Source of the DNA: Pseudoruminococcus massiliensis
Lineage (GTDB): Bacteria > Bacillota > Clostridia > Oscillospirales > Acutalibacteraceae
Length of the DNA stretch: 64,000 nt
Reading direction: 5' to 3'
Assembly: GCF_900291955.1 (NCBI RefSeq)
Contig: NZ_OLMR01000001.1
Span: 496,001-560,000 of the forward strand
In this document: piece by piece, positions 44,327-53,268 of the stretch
Position numbering within the stretch: position 1 is the stretch's first letter
Layout: every line of letters starts with the position of its first letter
The notes under the pieces: generated by a model
The model's input: only the letters and a program-made list of their open reading frames with translations
Told to the model about the DNA's origin: nothing
The model's database searches: none
Translations under genes and position numbers: made by a program

Positions 44327-44370
44327 TACAAATATCAAAAAATATAATAATATATTACATTGATATTGTA
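44327..44370. repeat. inverted repeat upstream of ftsE
   Basis: TACAAATATCA (44327-44337) and TGATATTGTA (44361-44370) are inverted copies with one inserted A, around an AT-rich centre with TATAAT-like sequence. Possible operator or promoter-overlapping element; AT richness makes chance likely. Confidence 0.4.
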
Positions 44371-44427
44371 TAAGTAATATTTCAATATTAAATTTTCTTA
44401 TCATTTACTAAAAGAAAGGTCTTGTCT

Positions 44428-45105
44428 ATGATTCATTTTAAAAATGTATCTAAGGTATATTCAACAGGCACAAAAGCACTCGACAATGTAAGCTTAGATA
44501 TAAATAAGGGCGAGTTCGTCTTTATAGTTGGACCATCAGGAGCAGGAAAAAGTACATTTTTAAAGCTCATTATGCGTGAAGAAGCCACCACAGAGGGTGA
44601 AATTTCTGTCAACGGCTATAATCTTGTCAAAATCAAAAAACGCAAGATTCCATATCTTCGCAGAACTATGGGAATAGTTTTTCAGGATTTCAGGCTTATA
44701 GAAAAAATCTCTGTTTTCGATAATGTTGCCTTTGCTATGAGAGTAATCGGCATTTCAGAAAAATCTGTGCGTAAGCGTGTAGAATATATTCTTGGTCTTG
44801 TCGGACTTTCAGAAAAAGCTGATAGCAAGCCAAGTGAGCTTTCAGGCGGCGAGCAACAGCGTGTCAGCCTTGCAAGAGCATTGGTAAATAATCCCGAACT
44901 TATAATTGCGGACGAGCCTACTGGAAATATCGACCCTGAGCTTTCATATGAAATTATGGAGCTTCTTGTTGAGATAAATAAGCGTGGCACAACGGTTTTA
45001 ATTGTCACACATGAACATAACCTCGTAAATGAATTCGGCGGAAGAATTATTAAAATCAATGGTGGAAAAATCGTTGGGGATTATATTCGGGAGGTGGAGC
45101 AATGA
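44428..45105 (+). CDS. ftsE: cell division ATP-binding protein FtsE
   Basis: ABC ATPase that with FtsX activates peptidoglycan hydrolases at the septum. 225 residues: Walker A GPSGAGKST (~36), Q loop GIVFQDFRLIEKISVFDNV, signature LSGGEQQRVSLARA, Walker B LIIADEPTGNIDPE, H-loop VTHEH. ATG 44428 is seven bases after AAAGGT. The stop overlaps ftsX by ATGA. Confidence 0.95.
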   Translation: MIHFKNVSKVYSTGTKALDNVSLDINKGEFVFIVGPSGAGKSTFLKLIMREEATTEGEISVNGYNLVKIKKRKIPYLRRTMGIVFQDFRLIEKISVFDNVAFAMRVIGISEKSVRKRVEYILGLVGLSEKADSKPSELSGGEQQRVSLARALVNNPELIIADEPTGNIDPELSYEIMELLVEINKRGTTVLIVTHEHNLVNEFGGRIIKINGGKIVGDYIREVEQ

Positions 45106-46016
45106 AATTCAAAAGTTCAGGCTATCTCATAAAGGAAGGCATAAAAAGCATCTGGAATAACCGAATGATGTCGCTTGCAAGTATAGGTGTTCTTATTTCT
45201 TGCCTTTTGATTACTGGTGCGGCTGTTGTTACATCTATGAACGCATCAAGCCTTATATCATCTATTGGTGATACCAATATGATTACTGTATATCTCGACC
45301 CACAGATTTCTGATGTTGATGCTCTTAAGCTCGGAGCTAAATTCGATTTACTTGATAATGTTAAATCAAGCGAATTTTATTCAAAATCAAAAGCTATTGA
45401 AGATTATCACCAAATGCTTGGCGATGATATTTATGCAAATATGCAAGGTGAAGATAATCCCTTGCCACACGCATATAAAGTGAGTTTAGAAGATTTCTCA
45501 AAATACGAAGAAACTGTTAAAGAGCTTAAAAAAATTGATGGTGTATATCAAATAAGCAATCGTAGTGATATTGCAAGAAAGCTTACTAAGCTAAATACAC
45601 TTGTAACATACATAGGCATAGCCGCCGTAATAGTTTTGGGCTTAGTTACACTTTTCATCATCTCAAATACGGTTAGAATGACAATGTATTCAAGACGCTT
45701 TGAGATTAGCATAATGAAATCTGTTGGTGCAACAAATTCATTTGTACGAATACCATTCTTAGTTGAAGGTATGGTTATAGGTCTTATTTCAGGAATTATC
45801 TCATCTATTGTTATGATTGCTCTATATAACCCAATATTAGAGGCTATTCGTAGTATTGCATCTGTTGTTTATAAAGCAAGTATTCCTATATCCGATATTT
45901 GGATATATATTGTTCTTGCATTCTTAGGCTCTGCTGTTCTTATAGGTGCTTTGGGAAGCTTTATATCTGTTTCAAAATACCTCAAAAAGGAAGGAGGAGA
46001 GATTCTTGGCTGGTAA
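45102..46016 (+). CDS. ftsX: cell division protein FtsX
   Basis: 304 residues, permease-like partner of FtsE. A membrane segment (~22-44), a large extracytoplasmic domain (~45-165; MITVYLDPQISDVDALKLG), then three membrane segments (IGIAAVIVLGLVTLFIISNT; VEGMVIGLISGIISSIVMIA; IYIVLAFLGSAVLIGALGSF) with the MYSRRFEISIMKSVGAT loop typical of the family. Translation is coupled to ftsE before it and to the M23 protein gene after it. Confidence 0.95.
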   Translation: MKFKSSGYLIKEGIKSIWNNRMMSLASIGVLISCLLITGAAVVTSMNASSLISSIGDTNMITVYLDPQISDVDALKLGAKFDLLDNVKSSEFYSKSKAIEDYHQMLGDDIYANMQGEDNPLPHAYKVSLEDFSKYEETVKELKKIDGVYQISNRSDIARKLTKLNTLVTYIGIAAVIVLGLVTLFIISNTVRMTMYSRRFEISIMKSVGATNSFVRIPFLVEGMVIGLISGIISSIVMIALYNPILEAIRSIASVVYKASIPISDIWIYIVLAFLGSAVLIGALGSFISVSKYLKKEGGEILGW

Positions 46017-47367
46017 AAAATTTAAAAAAATCTTATCAATTACTGCTTCAATACTAACTATGACTCTTATTCTTTCACAATCTACATTTGCGTTTGATGC
46101 TGAATCTAACAAAAATGAACAGGCTGCCTTACAAAAGCAAGCAGAACAATATGAAAGAACACTCAAAAAAACTCGCAATGATATTTCCGAAAAGCAAGCA
46201 TATGCAAAAGCTCTTCAAGGAAAAATCGAAACCCTTAGCAAACAAATAAAGCTCAGCAATGAAAAAATTGATGCACTTAACAAAAGTATTAAAGAAAAGC
46301 AAAATGAAATTGATAAGAAACTCTCTAAAATTGAAAGCAAAATGACTCAGCTTCGTGCAAGACTTCGTGCGATTTATATAGCTGGAGATACTTCATCTTT
46401 GGAAATAATTCTTGGAGCAAAGGATTTCTCCGATTTTATAGACAAGGCTGAGCTTGTTGAAAGTATTTCCTCTTATGACAGCAATTTAATCAATGAGCTT
46501 AAATCAGAGATGTCAACAATAAGCGGACAGCAAAAATCCTTAAGAGCAGAAAAAAAATCTGTTGAAAAGGAAAAGAAATCTCTTGAAAACCAAAAAAGCG
46601 AAATCAATAAACTTTCTGAAGAAAATAGCACTATTATTGCTGAACTTCAAGGCGTAGAAAGTGCAACTCTTGATTCAATCGGAGAAAATAAAGAAAGCCA
46701 AGCTGCACTCGAAAAAGAGCTTAAAGAGTATTTCGAGCAACAGAAAAAACAAGCCGAAGAAAATGTCAAAAATCAAAACTCCAATAATGCTAAACCATCT
46801 AAAAACAACACAAATAAGAATAACGCTTCTAATAATAACAGTAGTAGCAATAACAATACAAATAATACTAAGCCTGATGATAACAGCAATAATAACAATC
46901 CAACAACTACACCAAGTTCTGGCGAATATGTATGGCCATGCCCAGGATTCTATTATCTAATATCTACATTTGATGAAAATCGAGGTTCAAGTAATCACGG
47001 TGCATTAGATATAGCTGGTGGCGGAATTTACGGTGCTCAGGTTATAGCTGCAAGAGAAGGTACAGTCGTTTCATCATTCAGTGGCTGTACCCACGATTAT
47101 GGTAAAAGCTCCTCCTGTGGTTGTGGAGGCGGTTATGGCAACTATGTAGTAATAGAGCACAGTGATGGTAAAACAAGCTTATATGGTCATTTATCAGCGG
47201 TTTATGTAAACTATGGCGACTATGTAAGTGCAGGTCAACTTATCGGTCGTGTAGGTTCAACAGGCTATTCAACAGGACCACATCTGCATTTTGAAACAAA
47301 ATATTCAACCATATGGGACCATTCTCAACGCTATAATCCACTCGATGAATATCCTGGATTATTTTAA
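46006..47367 (+). CDS. secreted coiled-coil/M23 peptidoglycan hydrolase (PcsB/EnvC-like)
   Basis: 453 residues from TTG 46006, which overlaps the ftsX end by 11 bases and follows GGAGGAGA. Signal peptide (ILSITASILTMTLILSQSTF ... AFA), long coiled coil (~30-260; Lys/Glu/Gln heptads), an Asn/Ser/Thr linker (~265-305), and a C-terminal M23 LytM domain with NHGALDIAGGG, GYGNYVVIEH, LYGHLS and GPHLHFE; the HxxxD and HxH zinc-ligand positions are intact, so it should be an active endopeptidase. A GCTHDYGKSSSCGCGGGYGN insertion holds four cysteines. Context says it is the hydrolase controlled by FtsEX, as PcsB is in streptococci. Confidence 0.9.
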   Translation: MAGKKFKKILSITASILTMTLILSQSTFAFDAESNKNEQAALQKQAEQYERTLKKTRNDISEKQAYAKALQGKIETLSKQIKLSNEKIDALNKSIKEKQNEIDKKLSKIESKMTQLRARLRAIYIAGDTSSLEIILGAKDFSDFIDKAELVESISSYDSNLINELKSEMSTISGQQKSLRAEKKSVEKEKKSLENQKSEINKLSEENSTIIAELQGVESATLDSIGENKESQAALEKELKEYFEQQKKQAEENVKNQNSNNAKPSKNNTNKNNASNNNSSSNNNTNNTKPDDNSNNNNPTTTPSSGEYVWPCPGFYYLISTFDENRGSSNHGALDIAGGGIYGAQVIAAREGTVVSSFSGCTHDYGKSSSCGCGGGYGNYVVIEHSDGKTSLYGHLSAVYVNYGDYVSAGQLIGRVGSTGYSTGPHLHFETKYSTIWDHSQRYNPLDEYPGLF

Positions 47368-47396
47368 CTCAAAGCTTTAATAAAAGTATATAAATT

Positions 47397-47435
47397 AAAA
47401 CCTCCGTAACTCGTAATTTGGGTTGCGGAGGTTTT
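47397..47435. terminator. bidirectional terminator
   Basis: AAAACCTCCG (47397-47406) and CGGAGGTTTT (47426-47435), with an inner stem; between convergent genes. Confidence 0.85.
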
Positions 47436-47440
47436 CTGAT

Positions 47441-49105
47441 TTAAAATGTTATCTTTATTTCTGTACCAAAGCCTTCAGAGCTTTTCAGGTCGATTTTAGC
47501 GTCATAAAGCTCACATATATGTTTAACTATCGCCAAACCTAAACCTGTTCCTCCCCTTTCTTTAGAACGGCTTTTATCAACACGATAAAATCTTTCAAAA
47601 ATCCTTGCCCTATGTTCTGGCGGAATACCTATTCCCGTATCCTTAACATCAATAAATCCATTGCCAACTGTAATATCTACCTTACCGTCTTTATCACGAT
47701 TATACCTTACAGCATTATCACAGAGGTTTTGAACAAGCTCTGTAAGCAAGGTTATGTTTCCTCGCATAATATATTCTTCACCACTTACTCTAACCACTAC
47801 ACCCTGTCTTTCTGCCTGAACTGCAATATCATCAGCACATTTCTGGGCGATAGTAAGCAGATTCACTGTTTCCTTTCGTATAGCCTCAGCTTTTTGGCTA
47901 TTATCAAGCCTTGAGAGAAGAATAATATCACTGATAAGTGATAAAAGCCTTGCAGATTCCTTGCGGATTCTACCAGCAAAATTCTTTATATCTTCCTCTT
48001 TTACAATTCCTGCCTCTATCATTTCCGCATAACCAGAAATAGATGTAAGTGGAGTTTTAAGCTCATGAGAAACATTAGCTGTAAATTCCTGCCTCATACT
48101 TTCCATTTCTTTCTTTTCGGTAATATCTATAATAAGGCAGATAACACCAATCTGTTCTCCCTGAGATGCAACCGGATTCGCAATCATTTGATATATTCTT
48201 CCGTTAAGCATAAGCTCAAGAGAACTATTTTCGCCATCAAGAGCTTTATCAACGCAATCATTTACATCTTTATCCCTTGAAATATAAAGCAAGCTGTCGT
48301 GTTTAAGAGTTACATCACCAACATTAAATATTCTTTTTGTAGCTTCATTCATAAGGAGGATATTTTTATCGAGGTCAAGTAAAATCATTCCCTCTGACAT
48401 ATTTTGAATAATAGCTGCAACCTTGTTTTTTTCTCTTTCAACCTTGCCAAGCTGATAACGAATTTCTCGTTTTTGTGCAATGATTTCAGTAATAAATGGA
48501 GATAATTCAGGGTAAATATCGTCTGCGTCAATGTCCGTTCCAATATCGTCAACGCTTTCTGAAAGCTTTGTAATAGGATTGATAATTTTCTTTGTAAGAA
48601 AGAAACCTATTGCCAGCGACATAATCAAAAGCATTATAAATATCAGAATCATATATGGAAGTATACTCGTAAATACGCTATTCAGTGCATCAGCGTCCTT
48701 TGCAACTCTAAGTATATTTCCATTAGAAAGCTTCATTGCGTAATAATATGTATTTGTGCGAGTGGTTTCCGAATATCTTGAGGAATAGCCTTCGCCATCT
48801 TGCAAGGCATCTTTAATCTCCGAGCGTTCAAGATGATTTTCATCACTTTTCTTTTCGCTATCGAAAATAACATTTCCGTCAGCCTTTATAAGAGTAATTC
48901 TTGTTTGACCTTTTGCAAAGTCTTTCAGATTATTATCATCTGTAATATAATCATAGCTTGTCGCAATAAGCTGTGCATCAGTCTTTAGGTCAGCATTAAC
49001 CTGATTCTGAAAAGCATTAAAAAATACTAACCATGTAATAAGCGAAACCAAAATAGCTGTAACAAGTCCCATTATAAAAAGGTGAGTATTTATTTTTCCT
49101 TCCAT
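47441..49105 (-). CDS. phoR: PhoR-type sensor histidine kinase
   Basis: 554 residues: membrane segment (~9-31), extracytoplasmic sensor (~32-150), second membrane segment, HAMP, PAS domain (NKVAAIIQNMSEGMILLDLD), HisKA with phospho-acceptor His in FTANVSHELKTPLTSISGYA (~330), and HATPase with NLCDNAVRYN, DTGIGIPPEHRARIFERFYR and GGTGLGLAIVKHI. ATG 49105 follows GGCGGTGA. It is downstream of phoP and the pst genes, so phosphate limitation is the likely stimulus, sensed through PstSCAB-PhoU. Confidence 0.92.
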   Translation of the reverse strand: MEGKINTHLFIMGLVTAILVSLITWLVFFNAFQNQVNADLKTDAQLIATSYDYITDDNNLKDFAKGQTRITLIKADGNVIFDSEKKSDENHLERSEIKDALQDGEGYSSRYSETTRTNTYYYAMKLSNGNILRVAKDADALNSVFTSILPYMILIFIMLLIMSLAIGFFLTKKIINPITKLSESVDDIGTDIDADDIYPELSPFITEIIAQKREIRYQLGKVEREKNKVAAIIQNMSEGMILLDLDKNILLMNEATKRIFNVGDVTLKHDSLLYISRDKDVNDCVDKALDGENSSLELMLNGRIYQMIANPVASQGEQIGVICLIIDITEKKEMESMRQEFTANVSHELKTPLTSISGYAEMIEAGIVKEEDIKNFAGRIRKESARLLSLISDIILLSRLDNSQKAEAIRKETVNLLTIAQKCADDIAVQAERQGVVVRVSGEEYIMRGNITLLTELVQNLCDNAVRYNRDKDGKVDITVGNGFIDVKDTGIGIPPEHRARIFERFYRVDKSRSKERGGTGLGLAIVKHICELYDAKIDLKSSEGFGTEIKITF

Positions 49106-49142
49106 AAAATCACCGCCCACTAATTTTTATCTTTCTAAATAT

Positions 49143-49175
49143 AACGGGAAACCCTCAAAGCAAGGATTTCCCGTT
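49143..49175 (-). terminator. hairpin between phoP and phoR
   Basis: AACGGGAAA (49143-49151) and TTTCCCGTT (49167-49175) form a 9-bp stem; the tail on the gene strand (ATATTTAGA) is weak. May lower phoR relative to phoP by partial termination or protect the phoP 3' end. Confidence 0.5.
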
Positions 49176-49216
49176 AGCCGTTTCTAATTATCATTCAATT
49201 ATATGAATAAAGCTAA

Positions 49217-49888
49217 TTATTCACCAAGCTTATATCCAACATTTCTAATGGTTTTAATGACAGAACCACTTTCTCCCAGCTTTTGTCTTAAAGTTTTTAT
49301 ATGCATATCAACAGTTCGGCTTTCGCCTTCATATTCAAAGCCCCAAACCTTATTCATTATTTTTTCTCTTGTAAGGACAATACCTTTATTCATTATAAGA
49401 AATTTCAAAAGTTCATATTCCTTAAAGGTTAGTTCTCTCTGCTCTCCATCAACTGTAACAATATGCTTTTCATCATCAATACTAATGTTCTGATAGCTCA
49501 TTCCGCTAAACTGCTGTTGCTTTTCTGTTCGGCGTAAAAGAGCCTTAACACGAGAAACTAACTCCATAACGCCAAATGGCTTTGCTATATAGTCATCTGC
49601 ACCCATATCAAGTCCCTTAACGGTATCAAGCTCAGTTGATTTAGCCGTTACCAATATAACAGGAATATTCTTTGTCTTATCATCAGCACGAAGCTTTTTA
49701 AGGATAGAGAGCCCATCCTCATCAGGCAACATAATATCAAGAATTAGCATAGAAGGCTGTTTTTCAAGACAGCTTTCAAAAACTCCTTTTCCCGAATCAA
49801 ATTGCACTATATCATAACCGCTATTTTTGAGAGCATAGCTTTCAAGCTCTCTTATATCTGTATCGTCCTCAACAACATAAATAATCAA
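49217..49888 (-). CDS. phoP: OmpR/PhoB-family response regulator
   Basis: 223 residues. Receiver domain with acidic pair EDD (7-9), phospho-acceptor Asp in LILDIMLPDEDGL, Thr in ILVTAKS, Lys in DYIAKPFG; C-terminal winged helix with ELTFKEYELLKFLIMNKGIV and RTVDMHIKTLRQKLGE. The start is TTG 49888, overlapping the phoU stop (TTGA). Binds Pho boxes such as the candidate at 54399. Confidence 0.93.
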   Translation of the reverse strand: MIIYVVEDDTDIRELESYALKNSGYDIVQFDSGKGVFESCLEKQPSMLILDIMLPDEDGLSILKKLRADDKTKNIPVILVTAKSTELDTVKGLDMGADDYIAKPFGVMELVSRVKALLRRTEKQQQFSGMSYQNISIDDEKHIVTVDGEQRELTFKEYELLKFLIMNKGIVLTREKIMNKVWGFEYEGESRTVDMHIKTLRQKLGESGSVIKTIRNVGYKLGE

Positions 49889-50541
49889 TTACTGTCATGC
49901 TCCTCGTGATGACCTACTATTGAGAAAATAACCCAGTCTGCAAGATTAACTGCATGGTCGCCTATTCTCTCGAAATACTTAGCCACCATAATAAGGTCTA
50001 TTGCCTGTTCGCCATTATTTACATCTTCTCTTATAAGCTCAATAAGGTCATTTTTTATTGTTACGAAAAGGTTGTCTACAATATCATCTCTTGCAAAAAC
50101 TGAACGAGCAAGCTCCAAATCTCTCTTAACAAAGGCATCTACACTTGTTGTAACCATTTCGATAGTAGCCTTAGCCATCTGCTCAATATGGTCAAATCGT
50201 TTGATATACTGTGTTTTAGACATAAGAATTGTCAACTCAGAAATATCCGCCGCCTGGTCACCTATACGCTCCATATCAGTAATCATTTTGATTGCAGAGG
50301 AAATAAGTCTTAGGTCAGACGCAACAGGCTGCTGCTGAAGTAAAAGCTTAAGACAAATATTTTCGACTTCCTTTTCTTTTTGGTCAATCTCTCTATCGAA
50401 CTCTACATTTTCCTTTGCGATTTCAATATTTTGATTGATAAGTCCCTTATACGCTCTTGCAATAGCCGTTTCAATAAGAGAACCCATTTCTATAAGCTCA
50501 TTATTAAGCTTTCTAAGCTGCATATCGAAACTGTTTCTCAT
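49885..50541 (-). CDS. phoU: phosphate signalling protein PhoU
   Basis: 218 residues, two PhoU helical repeats with metal-binding E/DxxxD patterns: ITDMERIGDQAADISE and AKYFERIGDHAVNLADWV. Couples Pst transport to PhoR activity and restrains uptake. Its ATG shares a base with the pstB stop. Confidence 0.96.
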   Translation of the reverse strand: MRNSFDMQLRKLNNELIEMGSLIETAIARAYKGLINQNIEIAKENVEFDREIDQKEKEVENICLKLLLQQQPVASDLRLISSAIKMITDMERIGDQAADISELTILMSKTQYIKRFDHIEQMAKATIEMVTTSVDAFVKRDLELARSVFARDDIVDNLFVTIKNDLIELIREDVNNGEQAIDLIMVAKYFERIGDHAVNLADWVIFSIVGHHEEHDSN

Positions 50542-51302
50542 TATCCGAACCTCCCCGTAATATAATCCTCTGTTCTTTTATCTTGCGGAGTAGAGAATAA
50601 TTTCTCTGTTTCGTCATACTCAACGACTTCACCAAGAAGGAAAAAGGCTGTTTTATCGGAGATACGGGCGGCTTGCTGCATATTATGCGTAACCATGATG
50701 ATAGTATACTCGTTTTTCAACTCCATTGCAAGGTCTTCTATCTTTGAAGTCGAAATCGGGTCTAAGGCACTCGTTGGCTCGTCCATAAGCAAAACCTCGG
50801 GTTTAACAGCTAAAGCTCTTGCTATACAAAGCCTTTGTTGCTGACCACCAGAAAGTCCCAAAGCACTTTTCTTGAGCCTGTCCTTGAGTTCGTCCCAGAT
50901 AGCCGCATTTTTAAGTGAAGTTTCAACAATCTCATCAAGCTGTGCCTTAGAGCGAATACCATGTGTACGAGGTCCGTAAGCGATATTATCATAAATACTC
51001 ATCGGGAATGGATTAGGCTTTTGGAAAACCATTCCTACTCTTTTTCTAAGGATATTAACATCCATATCGCCGAAAATATCTTCTCCGTCAAGAAGAATAT
51101 CGCCTGTAATCTTACAGCCCTCAACAAGGTCATTCATTCTGTTTAAGGATTTAAGCAAAGTAGATTTACCACAGCCAGAAGGTCCGATAAATGCGGTAAT
51201 CTCTTTTTCTTTCATTTTTAGATTAATATTTTTCAAAGCGTGAAACTTACTATAATATAAATCAACGCCCTCAACAACAATTTTATCCTTTTTATTTGAC
51301 AT
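50541..51302 (-). CDS. pstB: phosphate ABC transporter ATPase PstB
   Basis: 253 residues: Walker [30 protein letters not shown] typical of PstB, signature [14 protein letters not shown], Walker [18 protein letters not shown] 51302 is preferred over 51320 for its GAAAGGCG ribosome site; the alternative adds six residues. Confidence 0.96.
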   Translation of the reverse strand: MSNKKDKIVVEGVDLYYSKFHALKNINLKMKEKEITAFIGPSGCGKSTLLKSLNRMNDLVEGCKITGDILLDGEDIFGDMDVNILRKRVGMVFQKPNPFPMSIYDNIAYGPRTHGIRSKAQLDEIVETSLKNAAIWDELKDRLKKSALGLSGGQQQRLCIARALAVKPEVLLMDEPTSALDPISTSKIEDLAMELKNEYTIIMVTHNMQQAARISDKTAFFLLGEVVEYDETEKLFSTPQDKRTEDYITGRFG

Positions 51303-51320
51303 AATGCCACGCCTTTCCAA

Positions 51321-52244
51321 TTATTTCTTGGTAATTTTCTTAGCTACTACACTTGAGAGCCAGTTAATTAAAAGTACAAGTACAAGAAGTACAACTGCTG
51401 TTGCATATGCCTGATTAGTATGCAAGCCCTCATTAGAGAGGTTATACATATGAACTGCAAGCGTTCTTGTCGAGGACATAAGGTCCTTTGGATAATCTGC
51501 GACTGCACCGGCTGTATAGATAAGAGCCGCAGTTTCACCGACAACACGACCAATAGCAAGAATAACACCTGCAAGAATACCAGGAACAGCCGACGGCAAA
51601 ACAATCTTAAAAACTGTTCTAAGCTTACCGGCACCAAGTCCAAAGCTGCCCTCACGATATGAGTCAGGCACAGAGAGCAATGCTTCTTCTGTTGTTCTCA
51701 TAATAAGTGGAAGAATCATAATCGCAACTGTAAAAGAACCTGCGAGAAGTGAATAACCCCAATGCAAAGCTTCTACAAAGAAAAGCATACCAAACAAACC
51801 ATATACAATAGACGGTATACCTTGAAGTGTTTCAGCTGCTGTACGAACAATCGAAACAAGCTTATTACCACGCTTTGCATATTCTACAAGATATATTGCC
51901 GAAAAAATTCCAAGCGGAACAGCAACTATAAGTGAAAGCAAGGTCATAAGAATGGTATTTACAAGTGCCGGAACAAGTGAACAGTTATCAGAAGTATACT
52001 TCAGCGAGAATATATCCGCATTTATATAAGGAATACCCATTACAAGAATATATCCTATAAGAAAGACAACTGTTGCCATAGTTGCAATAGCCGCAAGCCA
52101 TACAAGCAGATAAAGTATGAGTGAAGTAGGGTGATTTTTATATTGCTTAAGCTTCTGAGCAAAAGTCTGAACATTTCTTGCCTGAATCTTATCTACATCA
52201 ATATCATTGCTTTTATTAGTTTCAATAACATTTTCAGCCATCAT
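51321..52244 (-). CDS. pstA: phosphate ABC transporter permease PstA
   Basis: 307 residues with six membrane segments; permease core VSIVRTAAETLQGIPSIVYG, LLSVPDSYREGSFGLGAGK and SAVPGILAGVILAIGRVVGE. Starts inside the pstC stop (ATGA overlap) after GGAGGTCTGA. A second ATG directly follows the first. Confidence 0.95.
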   Translation of the reverse strand: MMAENVIETNKSNDIDVDKIQARNVQTFAQKLKQYKNHPTSLILYLLVWLAAIATMATVVFLIGYILVMGIPYINADIFSLKYTSDNCSLVPALVNTILMTLLSLIVAVPLGIFSAIYLVEYAKRGNKLVSIVRTAAETLQGIPSIVYGLFGMLFFVEALHWGYSLLAGSFTVAIMILPLIMRTTEEALLSVPDSYREGSFGLGAGKLRTVFKIVLPSAVPGILAGVILAIGRVVGETAALIYTAGAVADYPKDLMSSTRTLAVHMYNLSNEGLHTNQAYATAVVLLVLVLLINWLSSVVAKKITKK

Positions 52245-53098
52245 TCAGACCTCCTTTTTACTATTGAGAGAAGAGCGTTTATAAGAAGAATAAGTACAAA
52301 TAGCACAACACCTGTTGCAATAAGTGCTTCACGATGTAAACCTGATGCGTAACCCATTTCCATAACAATATTTGTTGTAAGAGTTCTTACGCCACTCAAA
52401 ACACTATCAGGAATAATTGCCTGATTACCTGCAACAAGGATAACAGCCATTGTTTCACCTATTGCTCTGCCTATTCCAAGAACGATACCTGCGAGGATAC
52501 CTGATTTTGCAGCAGGTAATATTACTCTGAAAACTGTTCTTTCGTGAGTTGCACCCAAACCAAGTGAACCCTCATAATAGCTATCAGGAACAGCTCTTAT
52601 AGCACTTTCAGAAACAGTAATGATAGTTGGGAGAATCATAATTCCGAGAAGAATAGAGGCGGTAAGTATACTACCTGTTCCATTTCCGCCAATATTATCA
52701 CGAATAAACGGTACAAGAACAACCAAGCCAAAGAAACCATAAACAACTGATGGAATACCTGCAAGAAGTTCAACTGCTGGCTTTAATACTTTATATATAT
52801 GTTTAGGGCAGAATTTTGCGAGATAAACTGCTGTAAGAAGTCCAATCGGTACACCTACTACCAACGCACCTGCTGTTACATATATAGAACCAAGAATCAT
52901 TGGGAAGATACCATATTCTGCTGGTTCATTTGATGGTGCCCAAGTAGAGCCACCAATAAAATTAAATATTCCGATTTTAGCCATTGCAGGAATACCATTT
53001 GCAAAGAGGAATATGCAAATCAGGGCAACCGCCGCAATCGACACAAGTGCTGCTATGAAGAACACCACTTTCATAATTTGTTCTTTATATTTTACCAT
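52241..53098 (-). CDS. pstC: phosphate ABC transporter permease PstC
   Basis: 285 residues, six membrane segments; KPAVELLAGIPSVVYGFFGL, VPDSYYEGSLGLGATHERTV and AKSGILAGIVLGIGRAIGET match PstC. 170 bases after pstS, with a strong hairpin in the gap. Confidence 0.95.
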   Translation of the reverse strand: MVKYKEQIMKVVFFIAALVSIAAVALICIFLFANGIPAMAKIGIFNFIGGSTWAPSNEPAEYGIFPMILGSIYVTAGALVVGVPIGLLTAVYLAKFCPKHIYKVLKPAVELLAGIPSVVYGFFGLVVLVPFIRDNIGGNGTGSILTASILLGIMILPTIITVSESAIRAVPDSYYEGSLGLGATHERTVFRVILPAAKSGILAGIVLGIGRAIGETMAVILVAGNQAIIPDSVLSGVRTLTTNIVMEMGYASGLHREALIATGVVLFVLILLINALLSIVKRRSE

Positions 53099-53203
53099 TT
53101 TATAACCACCTTGTTGTTAAGGACGGCGTTTATGCCGTTTAGCGTGATACACAGTCGCTCTCTTTGATACTGTGAATCATTCCTGTATGTTTCAAAATCA
53201 TTT

Positions 53204-53241
53204 TTACATAGATATGGAACGGCAATTTCTGTTGCCGTTCC
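53204..53241 (-). promoter_or_regulatory. hairpin in the pstS-pstC gap
   Basis: GGAACGGCAA (53216-53225), loop, TTGCCGTTCC (53232-53241): 10-bp perfect stem without a T run, 27 bases after the pstS stop. Likely stabilises pstS mRNA so that more binding protein than permease is made. A single TTTACATAGAT, as in the Pho box at 54399, lies beside it (53204-53214). Confidence 0.6.
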
Positions 53242-53268
53242 CGCCGAAATAGCTTTATTTATCTTTGA

